From: an uncultured Clostridia bacterium
GTDB lineage: Bacteria; Bacillota; Clostridia; Christensenellales; CAG-138
DNA length: 64,000 bases
Assembly (NCBI GenBank): GCA_944366945.1
Contig: CALVWJ010000014.1
Coordinates: 1-64,000, forward strand
Direction: 5' to 3'
A program made the position numbers and the translations under genes. Positions 25,585 to 34,792 of the stretch are shown piece after piece. The notes under the pieces are model-generated. The model ran no database searches and was not told the origin of the DNA. It was given only the letters and a program-made list of their open reading frames with translations. Positions within the stretch are counted from its first letter, which is position 1. Each line of letters starts with the position of its first letter.

Positions 25585-26721
25585 TCAGTCTTCGTTCAAA
25601 TAGATGCGCTTTGTGCGCGCCGTGACCAAGCAGGTCAGCTCATAGTTGATCGTGCCAACCTTCTCTGCGGCCTCCTCCCAGGTGATGGAATCCCCGCCGA
25701 TAAGCGTAACTTCATCCCCGCGCGCAATATCCTCCGCGCCGGTGATGTTCGCCATGCACATATCCATGCAAATGCGGCCTACCTGGGGGTAACGCTTGCC
25801 GTGGATGGTGACGGTGGTGTTATTGGAAAGCCTGCGCGGATAGCCATCCGCATAGCCTGCCAACATGACGGCCGTCTGGAAGGGCGCATCGCTGCGATAG
25901 GTGCGGCCATAGCTCACGGTTGTGCCGGCCGGCAGCGCGCGCACCTGGGAGACGCGGGTCTTGAGCGTCATCACCGGGCGCAGCTCGCCCTTCTGGGGCA
26001 CGCTGTCCGGGTACATGCCATAGAGGATGATGCCCTCGCGCACCATGTCAATCTGCGTTTCCGGGTGCGCCAGGATGCAGGCGCTGTTGCTGGTGTGGCA
26101 GGTTTCGGGCCGAAGGCCTTTTTCCGAAAGATAGCGGTAGACCCGCATATAGTTTTCCAGCTGCCACGCGGTGTACGCATCTTCTGCAGGCGTATCGGCC
26201 ACGGAGAAGTGCGTATACATGCCCGTTACATGCAGGTTGGGCAGATGGCAGATGCGCTCGGCCGCCCGCGCGGCCTCCATGCCGTTTTCCTCGCCCTGCG
26301 CCAGCAGCCCTGCGCGGGACATGCCCGTATCCAGCTTGATGTGCACATCCACCGTGACGCCCGCCGCCCGCGCGGCAGCGTCAAGCTCGTTGGCGGCGGA
26401 TTCGTCCACCACCGTCTGCGTAATGGTATTGGCTGCAAGCAGCGCCGCATATTCCGCGCTCGTATGCCCCAAAATAAGCACGGGCCGGGTGATGCCGCCG
26501 GCGCGCAAATCCAGCGCCTCCTGCAGGCAGGCTACGGCGAATGCATCCGCGCCATGGCGCTCAAGGAAGCGGCCGCAGCGCACGGCGCCATGGCCATACG
26601 CATCCGCTTTGATCACGCACATGACTTTTTTGCCGGTGCGCCTTGCGATGTTAAAATTGTGCAGCAGTGCATTGCAATCGATTTCCGCCCAGGTGCGGGC
26701 GGCTGGAGAAAGCGTTTCCAT
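25585..26721 (-). CDS. alr: Alanine racemase
   Basis: The 378-residue PLP enzyme interconverts L- and D-alanine for peptidoglycan synthesis. The Schiff-base lysine is K38 in CVIKADAYGHG. The catalytic tyrosine of the second subunit lies in VSYGRTYRSD, and the C-terminal beta domain has GRICMDMCMANIT. A clear promoter lies about 50 bases upstream. In this organism it could also recycle the D-alanine made by the ornithine pathway and by the D-aminopeptidase; that link is inference. Confidence 0.96.
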   Translation of the reverse strand: METLSPAARTWAEIDCNALLHNFNIARRTGKKVMCVIKADAYGHGAVRCGRFLERHGADAFAVACLQEALDLRAGGITRPVLILGHTSAEYAALLAANTITQTVVDESAANELDAAARAAGVTVDVHIKLDTGMSRAGLLAQGEENGMEAARAAERICHLPNLHVTGMYTHFSVADTPAEDAYTAWQLENYMRVYRYLSEKGLRPETCHTSNSACILAHPETQIDMVREGIILYGMYPDSVPQKGELRPVMTLKTRVSQVRALPAGTTVSYGRTYRSDAPFQTAVMLAGYADGYPRRLSNNTTVTIHGKRYPQVGRICMDMCMANITGAEDIARGDEVTLIGGDSITWEEAAEKVGTINYELTCLVTARTKRIYLNED

Positions 26722-26769
26722 TCTGCCTCCCTAAAATCTTTGGGTATAAGCCCATATTTTCAACGATAT

Positions 26770-26798
26770 ATTATAGCACTTTGACGCATGCGTTACAA
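26770..26798 (-). promoter_or_regulatory. Promoter of alr
   Basis: On the minus strand TTGTAA and a perfect TATAAT are 17 bases apart, ending about 50 bases from the alr start codon. Confidence 0.75.
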
Positions 26799-26838
26799 TT
26801 CACAGCACAGCTTCACGCGCGGTTTTTGGCAAATAAAT

Positions 26839-26863
26839 ATCCCCCGGCAAAGCTCCGGGGGAT
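26839..26863 (-). terminator. Terminator-like hairpin upstream of alr
   Basis: ATCCCCCGG pairs with CCGGGGGAT across a 7-nt loop. The minus-strand tail (ATTTATTTG) is only moderately T-rich. It may close transcripts arriving from the small gene at 27.2 kb. Confidence 0.6.
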
Positions 26864-27181
26864 AAGCTGTTAAAAAAGCCTATTGGTTTTTGCAATCCGC
26901 TTGGGCCGAGGCCGTGTTGTGCTGGCGCAGCGGGGCCTTTCGAGGCTCCTTGTTTACGGGAGTTCCAGCCTCCCGTTTGCATCATGGGGCACAGCTTCAT
27001 GCACCATTGGTTTTCAGCACGCTTTGGGATGCGGCAGCATGCCGCACGAACCCGCAAATGCTTTGGAAAACAAGGGTTGCCCGCTGCGCGAAAAGCTCCG
27101 ATGTTTTAAAAAGGCCATTGCCCACAGCTGTTGAAAGCTGCGCTATGCCGCATCTTGGCAAGCGCCAATTTTTGCCGCAGG
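26864..27181. other. Intergenic region, no gene seen
   Basis: These 318 bases lie between the hairpin and the small gene. I see no coding region or recognisable RNA in them. Confidence 0.4.
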
Positions 27182-27337
27182 CTACAGGTCGTCCGCATCC
27201 TGCACGGGCAGTTCCCCATCCTCGTCTATGCCGGTATACCAGCCTTCCACATCCGAAGGGATGCGCGGAAGCCGCGCGCAGCGGTATGCGTTTGTGATGC
27301 GCTCCACGGGCAGCCTGCCGTTTTTCTTTTCTTCCAT
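27182..27337 (-). CDS. Small acidic hypothetical protein
   Basis: This 51-residue protein is not recognised. The ATG has an excellent ribosome site (AAGGAGG, 7-base spacing), which is the main reason for calling it. The N terminus is basic (MEEKKNGRLPVER) and the C terminus strongly acidic (GIDEDGELPVQDADDL), with no cysteine pair or membrane segment. It stands alone on the minus strand. Confidence 0.55.
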   Translation of the reverse strand: MEEKKNGRLPVERITNAYRCARLPRIPSDVEGWYTGIDEDGELPVQDADDL

Positions 27338-27620
27338 TGCGTTTCCTCCTTGCCGTTTTGCGCTTAGTATCCGCACAAACCGGGAAAGCATGCGCCCATA
27401 CCTATGAGCAAAACCAGACTCGAAAAGAAGCAGATATCGGTTAGCGCAAACGCAATACGCCTAACTTTGTAGCATTTTTAAGCGATAGAGATTTCATTGT
27501 TTCCTGCATGGCGATCCAGAAGGATCTGCCTTTCCTTGGTTTCTTTCCAAGGCTGAAGCGAGCGCCGCATCGGGTGCAGCACTCGCTTCCATGTTCATAA
27601 ATAAAATTTGCTGGATCCGT

Positions 27621-28562
27621 TTAAACCCGCTCTGCAAGGCGGAGCATGGCGTCCGCGCAGCAAGCAATGTTTTCCACGTCAAACGCCGTATCGTGCCGGG
27701 TATGGATGCGGTCGAGGTAGAGGCCAAGCTTGCCGCGCTTGAGCGCCGCGACGCCGATGCCCCGGCGGAAGCCGATCTGATCGGATGGGTAAAAGGCGCG
27801 GCGCGTGGTGGGAAAAACCGCCTCTTTGGGGCTATGGGGCGTGAAGCTTGCCCGCAGCACATCGGCAATGGGCTCCTCCCGCATGCGGTGCGGCAGCACC
27901 ACGAGGAGGGTATCTCCATCCGAAACGCAATCGAAATTCACAAGCAGCGTGCGCTGCGCAGCCGCTTTGTGCTTTGCCGCAAACGCGCGCGACCCGAAGA
28001 GCCCGCTTTCCTCGTTGTCAAACCAGACGAACGCCACTTCGCTGCGCCGCTCCTCCGGCAGCGCAAGCGCGGCCTCAAGCAGCGCGATCACCCCGGAGGT
28101 GTTATCGTTTGCCGTATGCGCGCTCGCTTTTCCCGCTACCATCCAGATGCACGCAAAGCATACCGCCGCCACATACACAAGCGTTGAAACAACATAAAGC
28201 GCCGCCTCGGGAACCGGCAGCAGCCAGGTGAGCGCCGCGAGCGCCGTTGCGCCAAAAAAGATGCCGGCCACAAGCAGCAGCTGATAGAAAATCCATACCG
28301 GCAGGTTCATCGGCGTGATGTAGTTCGGCACGGGAAGCACGGCGCAGGTATCATAATGCGCGGTAAAGATCACCTTCGCCCGGTCCGGGTCACCCGCGAT
28401 CAAGTTGCGGCTTTTAACGAGCCTGCCGCATGCTTCCGCGCGCGCATCCGCATAGCCAGCCTCGCGCAAGGCGCCGAGCAAAAAGGCTTCAAATGCGCGC
28501 TTTTGGCGCTTGGTTTTGCGCACCTGCCAGCGCGCGAGCACCTCACGCGAAACCGGCTGCAT
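27621..28562 (-). CDS. M28-type metallopeptidase with two internal membrane helices
   Basis: The 313-residue protein carries the M28 aminopeptidase zinc ligands in order: FTAHYDTC, NDNTSGVIALLE, DNEESGLFG (catalytic Glu and ligand), NFDCVSDG and TRHDTAFD. Two hydrophobic segments at about residues 87-111 and 115-138 are inserted between the first and second ligand motifs, so the catalytic part is membrane-tethered. The start lies one base after the stop of the upstream TSCPD gene, implying coupled translation. The substrate is unknown. Confidence 0.82.
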   Translation of the reverse strand: MQPVSREVLARWQVRKTKRQKRAFEAFLLGALREAGYADARAEACGRLVKSRNLIAGDPDRAKVIFTAHYDTCAVLPVPNYITPMNLPVWIFYQLLLVAGIFFGATALAALTWLLPVPEAALYVVSTLVYVAAVCFACIWMVAGKASAHTANDNTSGVIALLEAALALPEERRSEVAFVWFDNEESGLFGSRAFAAKHKAAAQRTLLVNFDCVSDGDTLLVVLPHRMREEPIADVLRASFTPHSPKEAVFPTTRRAFYPSDQIGFRRGIGVAALKRGKLGLYLDRIHTRHDTAFDVENIACCADAMLRLAERV

Positions 28563-28563
28563 C

Positions 28564-28818
28564 CTATGCCTCTTTCTGCACGGCCTTTAGGTTGCGCGCA
28601 AGCTGATCGCTGCACGAAGTTCCCTTATAGCCGCAGGTAATGCCATCGAGGCGTTTGACGACCTCCTCCACCGTCAAGCCTTCCGCAAGCGCGGAAAGCG
28701 CCTTCAAGTTGCCGTTGCAGCCGCCAGTGTAGGCGATGTTGTGCACGCGGCCCGCCTCGTCCACATCGAGGTCGATCTGGGTCGAGCATACGCCCTTTGG
28801 GTAAAATGTGTAATGCAT
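28564..28818 (-). CDS. TSCPD-domain protein (TIGR03905-like)
   Basis: The 84-residue protein matches the small TSCPD family: YTGGCNGNLKALSALAEG and the C-terminal CGYKGTSCSDQLA, the domain also found at the end of B12-dependent ribonucleotide reductases. Its conserved cysteines (GVCSTQ, GGCNGN, CGYKGTSC) suggest metal or thiol chemistry. The free-standing form has no established function. AAGGAGACGG precedes the ATG. Confidence 0.85.
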   Translation of the reverse strand: MHYTFYPKGVCSTQIDLDVDEAGRVHNIAYTGGCNGNLKALSALAEGLTVEEVVKRLDGITCGYKGTSCSDQLARNLKAVQKEA

Positions 28819-28876
28819 GTTCCGTCTCCTTCATTCAAGCATGGTTTATCCTGGCGCACCGCATCTGCGTGCGCCC

Positions 28877-28908
28877 AAAAGGGGCCGCGGGGATTTCCCC
28901 CGCAGCCC
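28877..28908 (-). terminator. Terminator of dapF
   Basis: On the minus strand a GC-rich stem (about GCGGGG / CCCCGC with flanking pairs) is followed by CCCTTTT, 35-65 bases beyond the dapF stop. Confidence 0.6.
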
Positions 28909-28942
28909 GCATCACCCGCGCCGGGAACCGGCACAACGGATT

Positions 28943-29782
28943 TTAGTCAATTGCAACTTCGCCCGAGAACGCCAGCGCTGCCGGGCCGGTCATGAACACT
29001 TCGCCGGATTCCGCCCACTCGATTGTAAGCGTCCCAAGCTCCAGGTGGATCGTGACGCGGCGCCCGGTCTTCCCTGCGCGCGCGCAGCACACCGCCACGG
29101 AGGAGGAACCCGTTCCGCAGGCGAGCGTGGGCCCGCAGCCGCGCTCAAAGGTGCGCACGAGCACGTTGTTCTCATCGAGCACCTGCGCGAAGTTCACATT
29201 GGTCTTGCGCGGGAAGAGGTCCGTCATGCGCTCGATTTCGGCGCCGTACTTCTGCCAGTCGAACCCGAGCACATCGTCCACAAACACCACCGTGTGCGGC
29301 ACGCCCAGGAGGATCGTGGAGAAGGTAAAGGTGCGGTCGAGCGCCTTGAGCGTTTGGAGCTGACATTCGCCCTCGCCCACGACGGGGATCTCAGCGCGGT
29401 TGAAGAAGGGCTTGCCCATGTTGACGCGCACATGCGTGCAAAGGCCGTTTTCAACCGTAAGGTCGGCGATCATGGGGCCTGCAAGCGTTTCCACGCTGAA
29501 GCGCTCCTTTTTTACAATGCCATTATCATACACATACTTTGCAAAGCATCTTACGCCGTTGCCGCACATTTCGGCTTCGCTGCCATCGCTGTTGAAGATG
29601 CGCATGCGCGTATCGCAGGTTTCCGAGTTTTCAACAAGGATCATCCCATCCCCGCCGATACCCGTTCGGCGATGGCAGAGCCGCGCAGCCAGCGCGTTCT
29701 TTTTTTCTTCCGCAATGGCGCCATTGCGGTTGTCAAAGGTAACAAAATCGTTTCCAAGGCCATGAAGCTTCGTGAAATGCAT
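28943..29782 (-). CDS. dapF: Diaminopimelate epimerase
   Basis: The 279-residue enzyme converts LL- to meso-diaminopimelate for lysine and peptidoglycan. The two catalytic cysteines are C73 in EMCGNGVRC and the one in LACGTGSSS. NDFVTFDN and GIGGDGMIL are the substrate-binding segments. AAAAAGGAG precedes the ATG, and a good promoter lies about 80 bases upstream. Confidence 0.96.
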   Translation of the reverse strand: MHFTKLHGLGNDFVTFDNRNGAIAEEKKNALAARLCHRRTGIGGDGMILVENSETCDTRMRIFNSDGSEAEMCGNGVRCFAKYVYDNGIVKKERFSVETLAGPMIADLTVENGLCTHVRVNMGKPFFNRAEIPVVGEGECQLQTLKALDRTFTFSTILLGVPHTVVFVDDVLGFDWQKYGAEIERMTDLFPRKTNVNFAQVLDENNVLVRTFERGCGPTLACGTGSSSVAVCCARAGKTGRRVTIHLELGTLTIEWAESGEVFMTGPAALAFSGEVAID

Positions 29783-29859
29783 ACTGGTTTCTCCTTTTTA
29801 CGCTAGCCGCAGCAAATTTGCGCTTGTTTCGGCGCATCAAGCATATTTCAAGCACGTTT

Positions 29860-29888
29860 ATTATACCTTTTTTTCCCGCACGAAGCAA
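29860..29888 (-). promoter_or_regulatory. Promoter of dapF
   Basis: On the minus strand TTGCTT and a perfect TATAAT are 17 bases apart. Confidence 0.65.
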
Positions 29889-30029
29889 CCGGCATACGCA
29901 TGCTTTCCCGCATAAGGTCACAGGAAATTTACAACACCCGTCTGTACTTTTGACGGCGTTTGGATTATTATTGAAGGTGGATGATTTTGTTTGTCCCCGT
30001 GTGCAGGCATGCGGGAAGTGCGGAGGCTT

Positions 30030-30914
30030 ATGGACCGACTGTATTTTATCGTAAACCCAATCTCCGGCTCCGGGCGCGGCCGGCGTGATTTTGCGCGCGT
30101 TGAAGCACTATTGCGTGCGCGTGGCGTGGCCTATGAGGCCGCTTATACCGAGCATCCACGCCATGCCATTGCGCTGGCGCAGGCTGCCCTTGCCGCAGGC
30201 GAGCGCTGCATCGTTGCGGTGGGCGGGGATGGCACCGTGAACGAGGTTGCATCCGTTCTGGTCAACACAGGCGTAACGATGGGCGTGCTCCCGTTTGGCA
30301 CGGGGAACGACCTTGCACGCGTTGCGGGCTTCCCGGGCGATCCGGATTCAGCCGTGGAAGTGCTGCTTGCGGGCTATACGCGCCCCATGGATGCCGGCAT
30401 GGCAAACGACCGTTTTTTCCTCAACGTTTCGGGGTTTGGGTTTGACGTGGATGTGCTTTTAAACACGGAGCGCTATAAGGAGCGCTTCAACGGCATGCTC
30501 CCCTACCTGCTCGGCATCGTGCGCACGCTTTCCCATCTAAAGCGGATGCAGGTTGCTGTGACGCATGACGGCAAAAGCGAAACCTTTACAAGCGTGCTTG
30601 TCGTCGTCGGCAATGGCCAGTACATCGGCGGCGGCATGCACGCCGTTCCACCGGCAGACCTTTACGATGGCCTGTTCGACGTGCTGGTCATCCGAAATCT
30701 GTGCCTGCTTCGGTTTATCTCCCTGCTGCCCCGGTTTATCAAGGGGAAGCATATGGGGCACCCCATCGTGCATCATTTCCGCACGGCAGAGTTGCAGATT
30801 GCCTCCGAACCGGCCTGCATCCTTAATTTGGATGGTGAGCTCGGCTCTTCCACCCCGGTCACCTTTCGCCTGCTTCCGGGCGCGATCCCCATGCTTGTGC
30901 CCCAAGGAGGATGA
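30030..30914 (+). CDS. DagK/YegS-family lipid kinase, first of a tandem pair
   Basis: The 294-residue protein has the diacylglycerol kinase catalytic domain: NPISGSGRG at the N terminus, the nucleotide-binding VGGDGTVNEVASVL, and LPFGTGNDLARV. It probably phosphorylates diacylglycerol or a related lipid at the membrane. The ATG at 30030 gives the same N-terminal length as the downstream paralogue, although GGAGG is only three bases away; ATG 30009 is an alternative. The second copy starts three bases after its stop. Confidence 0.85.
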   Translation: MDRLYFIVNPISGSGRGRRDFARVEALLRARGVAYEAAYTEHPRHAIALAQAALAAGERCIVAVGGDGTVNEVASVLVNTGVTMGVLPFGTGNDLARVAGFPGDPDSAVEVLLAGYTRPMDAGMANDRFFLNVSGFGFDVDVLLNTERYKERFNGMLPYLLGIVRTLSHLKRMQVAVTHDGKSETFTSVLVVVGNGQYIGGGMHAVPPADLYDGLFDVLVIRNLCLLRFISLLPRFIKGKHMGHPIVHHFRTAELQIASEPACILNLDGELGSSTPVTFRLLPGAIPMLVPQGG

Positions 30915-30917
30915 ACC

Positions 30918-31823
30918 ATGCAGGCGCGGTATTATTGCATCGTAAATCCCATTTCCGGCTCCGGCCGCGGGAAGCGCGAATTTGAGCACGCACGCGCGCT
31001 GCTGGATGCGGCAGGCGCAAACTACGCCTTCGCCTTTACCGAATACCACCTGCATGCAAAGGAGCTTGCCCGCGCGGCGCTTGCCTCGGGCGAGCGCTGC
31101 ATCGTTGCAGTGGGCGGAGACGGCACCGTGAACGAGATTGCATCCGTGCTCCAGGGAACGGATGCTGCAATGGGGATTCTTCCCTTTGGCACAGGCAACG
31201 ATTTTTCCCAGGCGCTCCACATCCCGCAGGACACGGCGGGCGCGGTGGCAGCGCTGCTCGCGGCCTCGCCCCGGCGCGTGGATGCGGCGCGCGCAAACGA
31301 TGCGTTTTTCATCAATGTTTCCGGTTTCGGCTTTGATGTGGACGTTGTGCGCTATACGGAAAAATACAAAAAACACGCAAACGGCATGCTGCCTTACATG
31401 CTGGGCGTATTGCAGGCGCTGCTTCACCTAAAGCCGATCCCCGTGCGCGTGGAGCCGGAAGGCGGCGCATGCTTCGATACCACAGCGCTGCTGTTTTCCG
31501 CATGCAACGGCACCCAGTTCGCCGGCGGCATGCGCCTTGCGCCGCTTTCCAACCCTGCGGACGGAATGCTTGACATCTGCATTTTAAAAGGCATTGGCCG
31601 CATCGCATTCCTGCGGCTGCTGCCGCGCTATGTGCGCGGAGAGCACTTGAACTCCAAGCATATCCTGTACTTCAAGGCGCGCCGCGTAACGGCGGTGGCT
31701 GCGCCCGGCCTGCCCCTTAACCTGGATGGCGAGCTCGGCAGCGCAACGCCTGTTACATTTGAAGCATTGCCCGGGGCGCTTGCCGTGCTTGCGCCGGATC
31801 CCATCGGGCAGGATACACCCTAA
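30918..31823 (+). CDS. DagK/YegS-family lipid kinase, second of a tandem pair
   Basis: The 301-residue protein is a paralogue of the preceding gene with the same motifs (NPISGSGRGKRE, VGGDGTVNEIASVL, LPFGTGNDFSQ) and the same C-terminal NLDGELGS...TF segment. AAGGAGGATG precedes the ATG. The two copies differ throughout the middle, so the duplication is old and the lipid substrates may differ. It leads into a co-directional run with two envelope genes. Confidence 0.85.
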   Translation: MQARYYCIVNPISGSGRGKREFEHARALLDAAGANYAFAFTEYHLHAKELARAALASGERCIVAVGGDGTVNEIASVLQGTDAAMGILPFGTGNDFSQALHIPQDTAGAVAALLAASPRRVDAARANDAFFINVSGFGFDVDVVRYTEKYKKHANGMLPYMLGVLQALLHLKPIPVRVEPEGGACFDTTALLFSACNGTQFAGGMRLAPLSNPADGMLDICILKGIGRIAFLRLLPRYVRGEHLNSKHILYFKARRVTAVAAPGLPLNLDGELGSATPVTFEALPGALAVLAPDPIGQDTP

Positions 31824-31839
31824 GAAAGGAGGGGCCGCC

Positions 31840-32964
31840 ATGCGCAAAAAACGGGTTCTTGTTGCAAAGGACAAAGGCTTTACGGCCAAACGGCTTCTTC
31901 TGCTCCTCGGCGCGCTCGTGCTCGTAGCAGCAGCCGGCGTAGGGATTTTCCTGCTCGTGCGCGATCGGGGTACCTTTGGCACGCTCTCAGAGCTTCCCTT
32001 CACCGCAGATGATCCATGGGTATACACCGGCAATGGGTTCTACTATATTTCCGGCGATCAGCTCTGCTATTATGATCTTGCCAATCCCGAAAACGCCTCT
32101 ACGCTCACGCTGAGCACCACCGATGTTTCGCTGGTATCCTCGGAATCCATTACCGCCATTTATGGCGGCGCAGCGGTGCACATCATCGGTGCTTCCGAGA
32201 TGATCGACGCGGGTGGGCAGGTGCTCTCCGTAGCGTGCGGGACGCAGCACATCGCCGTGATGCGGCAGGCCGCAGACGAATCTGTTTCCCTTCTGGTGTA
32301 TGATGCCGCAGGAACGCTTGTGGATTCCATTGATTCTACGGATGCGCTCTTGATGAACTACGGATTTTGCAAGGCTGGCGATGCCGACATGCTCTGGACC
32401 CTCTCGCTTGCCACTTCCGGCTCCATCCCCGTATCCACAATTACCACCTACACTTACGGCAGTGCCGGCGCTTCGATGTCCGGCGTGATCACGCTCCAGT
32501 CGCAGCTTGTAGAGAGCGTTTGTTTTACCGGGAACAGCCTGTTTGTAGTTGGCACCAACCATCTGCTTCGCTATGACAAGGCAATTACCTCCGAAGCATA
32601 CCGCCTGCTGGTTTATGGCTACCGCCCGCTCGATTCCACGAGCGGCGGCACAAAACCTCTGTTTCTCTTCGCTGCGCGCGATGCGCAAACCCTTTCCTCG
32701 GTGCGGCTCATCAGCGTTTCGGAAGCGGAACTCCCAGATGCAACCGCGCGCAACGTTGCGCTGCCCGAAGGCACGCATTCCTGCTTTGTGATTGGCGGGC
32801 GCTTCATGGCGGTTACAAACGACACCGTATACACTTACAGCGCCAGTGGAACACTGCAAAGCGAAACCGCGCTTGAAGTCCCCTGCGATGAAGCGATCAA
32901 GCTTTCGGATTCCCGCATCCTGTTCCGCCGCGGGCCGCAAATGCGCATGATGGTACTGCGTTGA
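31840..32964 (+). CDS. Membrane-anchored extracytoplasmic protein, propeller-like
   Basis: The 374-residue protein has a basic N terminus, one membrane helix at about residues 18-38 and a long extracytoplasmic part built of repeated beta-strand segments about 40 residues apart, for example the YDLANPE, VYDAAGTL and YTYSASGTLQ units, consistent with a beta propeller. It may belong to the clostridial DUF5711 group, which I recall next to CvpA genes as here; that name needs a profile search. AAAGGAGG precedes the ATG. The function is unknown. Confidence 0.7.
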   Translation: MRKKRVLVAKDKGFTAKRLLLLLGALVLVAAAGVGIFLLVRDRGTFGTLSELPFTADDPWVYTGNGFYYISGDQLCYYDLANPENASTLTLSTTDVSLVSSESITAIYGGAAVHIIGASEMIDAGGQVLSVACGTQHIAVMRQAADESVSLLVYDAAGTLVDSIDSTDALLMNYGFCKAGDADMLWTLSLATSGSIPVSTITTYTYGSAGASMSGVITLQSQLVESVCFTGNSLFVVGTNHLLRYDKAITSEAYRLLVYGYRPLDSTSGGTKPLFLFAARDAQTLSSVRLISVSEAELPDATARNVALPEGTHSCFVIGGRFMAVTNDTVYTYSASGTLQSETALEVPCDEAIKLSDSRILFRRGPQMRMMVLR

Positions 32965-33049
32965 TGCGCATGCCGCATTTACCCCTTAGAACGCTTTCTG
33001 CCTGCGCCCTGGCGCGGCTTCCTGTTTCCAAAAGAAAGGAGGACTGCTT

Positions 33050-33760
33050 TTGAACCTGTTGGATTATGCCATCCTTGCCGTATTCGCTGTGTTCCTACTC
33101 AGCGGCATATACAAGGGGTTCCTTTCCACGCTGCTTTCCATCGGCGCCTATATCGTTTCGTGGCTGGTGGGAATTCTGTGCATCCCATTTGCATCTTCGG
33201 CCGTGAAAAACAGCGAATCGCTTTTCAATATGATGCTCTATTACACGGAGGGCAGCGAATATATCAACGATGCGGAGCTGGCACGCACGCCTATTTCCGC
33301 GCTTTCAACTGCGGAGCTCAACACCATCGTTTCCAACGCGGATGTCCCCTATCCTATGGGCAAGCATATCCTTGAAAACGTTGCAAGCGAAGCGTTTGCA
33401 GATCAAGGCGTAACAACCCTCGGTGATTACTTCAACCAGACCATCGTGTGCGTGTTCATCAACATTTTGATGTTTCTGCTGATATTTGCGGTAGTGCGCG
33501 TGATCCTCGCGTTCATCATGGGCGGCGTGGACTATGCCTGGAAGCTGCCGCAGCTGCGCGCCGGGGACGGCATCCTGGGCGGCGGGCTCGGCCTCGTGCG
33601 CGGCATCCTTGCGCTGTTCCTGCTGTTTATGCTGGTGCCCATCGGCCTCGTATTCCTTGCGGGCAAGCTGGAATTCGTAACAAACCTTATCAACGAATCC
33701 TTTTTCGCACACTTTTTCTACCGTTCAAACTTCCTGCTGAGCATGATGCCGGGCGTATAA
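33050..33760 (+). CDS. CvpA-family membrane protein
   Basis: The 236-residue protein starts with the CvpA signature (LLDYAILAVFAVFLLSGIYKGF followed by a second helix with ...SWLVG). Four hydrophobic helices are visible, and the fold ends with the GGGLGLVRGILALFLLFMLV segment conserved in the family. It begins with TTG, supported by AAAGGAGG at 8-base spacing; no ATG fits. CvpA proteins affect colicin V export in E. coli and envelope stress elsewhere; the role here is unknown. Confidence 0.85.
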   Translation: MNLLDYAILAVFAVFLLSGIYKGFLSTLLSIGAYIVSWLVGILCIPFASSAVKNSESLFNMMLYYTEGSEYINDAELARTPISALSTAELNTIVSNADVPYPMGKHILENVASEAFADQGVTTLGDYFNQTIVCVFINILMFLLIFAVVRVILAFIMGGVDYAWKLPQLRAGDGILGGGLGLVRGILALFLLFMLVPIGLVFLAGKLEFVTNLINESFFAHFFYRSNFLLSMMPGV

Positions 33761-33797
33761 TGCCCGGAACATGCCGCTTTATGCAAAGGAGAATCCT

Positions 33798-34661
33798 ATG
33801 TACCTTGCCGATCGTTGGAAAGACTTTGCCGTGCTCGATGCCGGCGGGGGCAACAAGCTCGAGCGCTGGGGCAGCGTGACGCTGCTTCGGCCCGACCCGC
33901 AGGCCGTTTGGCCCATGGCGGGGGATGCAGCCGGTGTGGATGCATATTATGTGCGCTCCTCCTCCGGCGGCGGGCATTGGGAATTCGTGCGCAGCCTCCC
34001 CGAAAGCTGGGTGATCCGCTACGGCGCGCTTTCGTTCCGCGTGCGGCCCACGGGCTTCAAGCACACGGGGCTTTTCCCGGAGCAGGCCGTGAATTGGGAT
34101 TGGATGCAGCGCGTTGTGCAGGCGGCGGGATTCCCCAAGGAGCAGCCGTTCCGCGCGCTCAACCTGTTCGCCTACACGGGCGGTGCAACCTGCGCGCTCG
34201 CAGCGGCCGGCGCAGAAACCGTGCATGTGGACGCCGCAAAGGGCATGGTGGCCTGGGCGAAGGAAAATCTCGCCACCTCCGGGCTTGCGGATGCGCCGGT
34301 GCGCTTCATTGTGGATGATGCGATGAAGTTCGTGCAGCGCGAACAGCGGCGCGGCAGGCAATACGATGGCATTCTCATGGACCCGCCCAGCTATGGCCGT
34401 GGCCCTTCCGGTGAAATGTGGAAGATCGAGGCGGATCTTTACCCCCTCGTTTCCGAATGCGTGAAGCTGCTCTCGCCACGGGCGCGGTTTTTCCTCATCA
34501 ATTCCTATACCACGGGCCTCGCGCCAAGCGTGCTCGCAAGCGTGCTCAAGGTGGCGCTCCAGGGCCGCGGCGGCAGGATCGCGGCGGACGAAGTCGGCCT
34601 TCCCATCGCGCGCGGCGCGCTGGTGCTCCCATGCGGCGCAAGCGGCCGCTGGGAAGCTTGA
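33798..34661 (+). CDS. Class I SAM-dependent methyltransferase, RlmI-like
   Basis: The 287-residue protein matches the catalytic part of RlmI-type 23S rRNA cytosine-5 methyltransferases. The SAM-binding motif I is LNLFAYTGGATCALAAAGA and motif IV is MDPPSYGRGP. The N-terminal region (YALSFRVRPTGFKHTGLFPEQ) positions RNA in related enzymes; no PUA domain is present. AAAGGAG precedes the ATG at 33798. A terminator follows, immediately before the pseudouridine synthase gene. Confidence 0.85.
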   Translation: MYLADRWKDFAVLDAGGGNKLERWGSVTLLRPDPQAVWPMAGDAAGVDAYYVRSSSGGGHWEFVRSLPESWVIRYGALSFRVRPTGFKHTGLFPEQAVNWDWMQRVVQAAGFPKEQPFRALNLFAYTGGATCALAAAGAETVHVDAAKGMVAWAKENLATSGLADAPVRFIVDDAMKFVQREQRRGRQYDGILMDPPSYGRGPSGEMWKIEADLYPLVSECVKLLSPRARFFLINSYTTGLAPSVLASVLKVALQGRGGRIAADEVGLPIARGALVLPCGASGRWEA

Positions 34662-34760
34662 GCAAAACGGATTGCATGGCGGAAACGCCGCATGCGGTTG
34701 GGCCCTTCCGCCTTTTAAACTGCCCTCCGCCACCCGGCAGAGGCGGCTGATTTCCAGTGC

Positions 34761-34783
34761 GGCCGGCGCACAGCCGGCCTTTT
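34761..34783 (+). terminator. Terminator between the methyltransferase and the RluA fusion gene
   Basis: GGCCGGC (34761-34767) and GCCGGCC (34773-34779) form a perfect 7-bp stem with a 5-nt loop, followed by four T. It ends only nine bases before the next start codon. Confidence 0.7.
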
Positions 34784-34792
34784 GCAAAGCAT

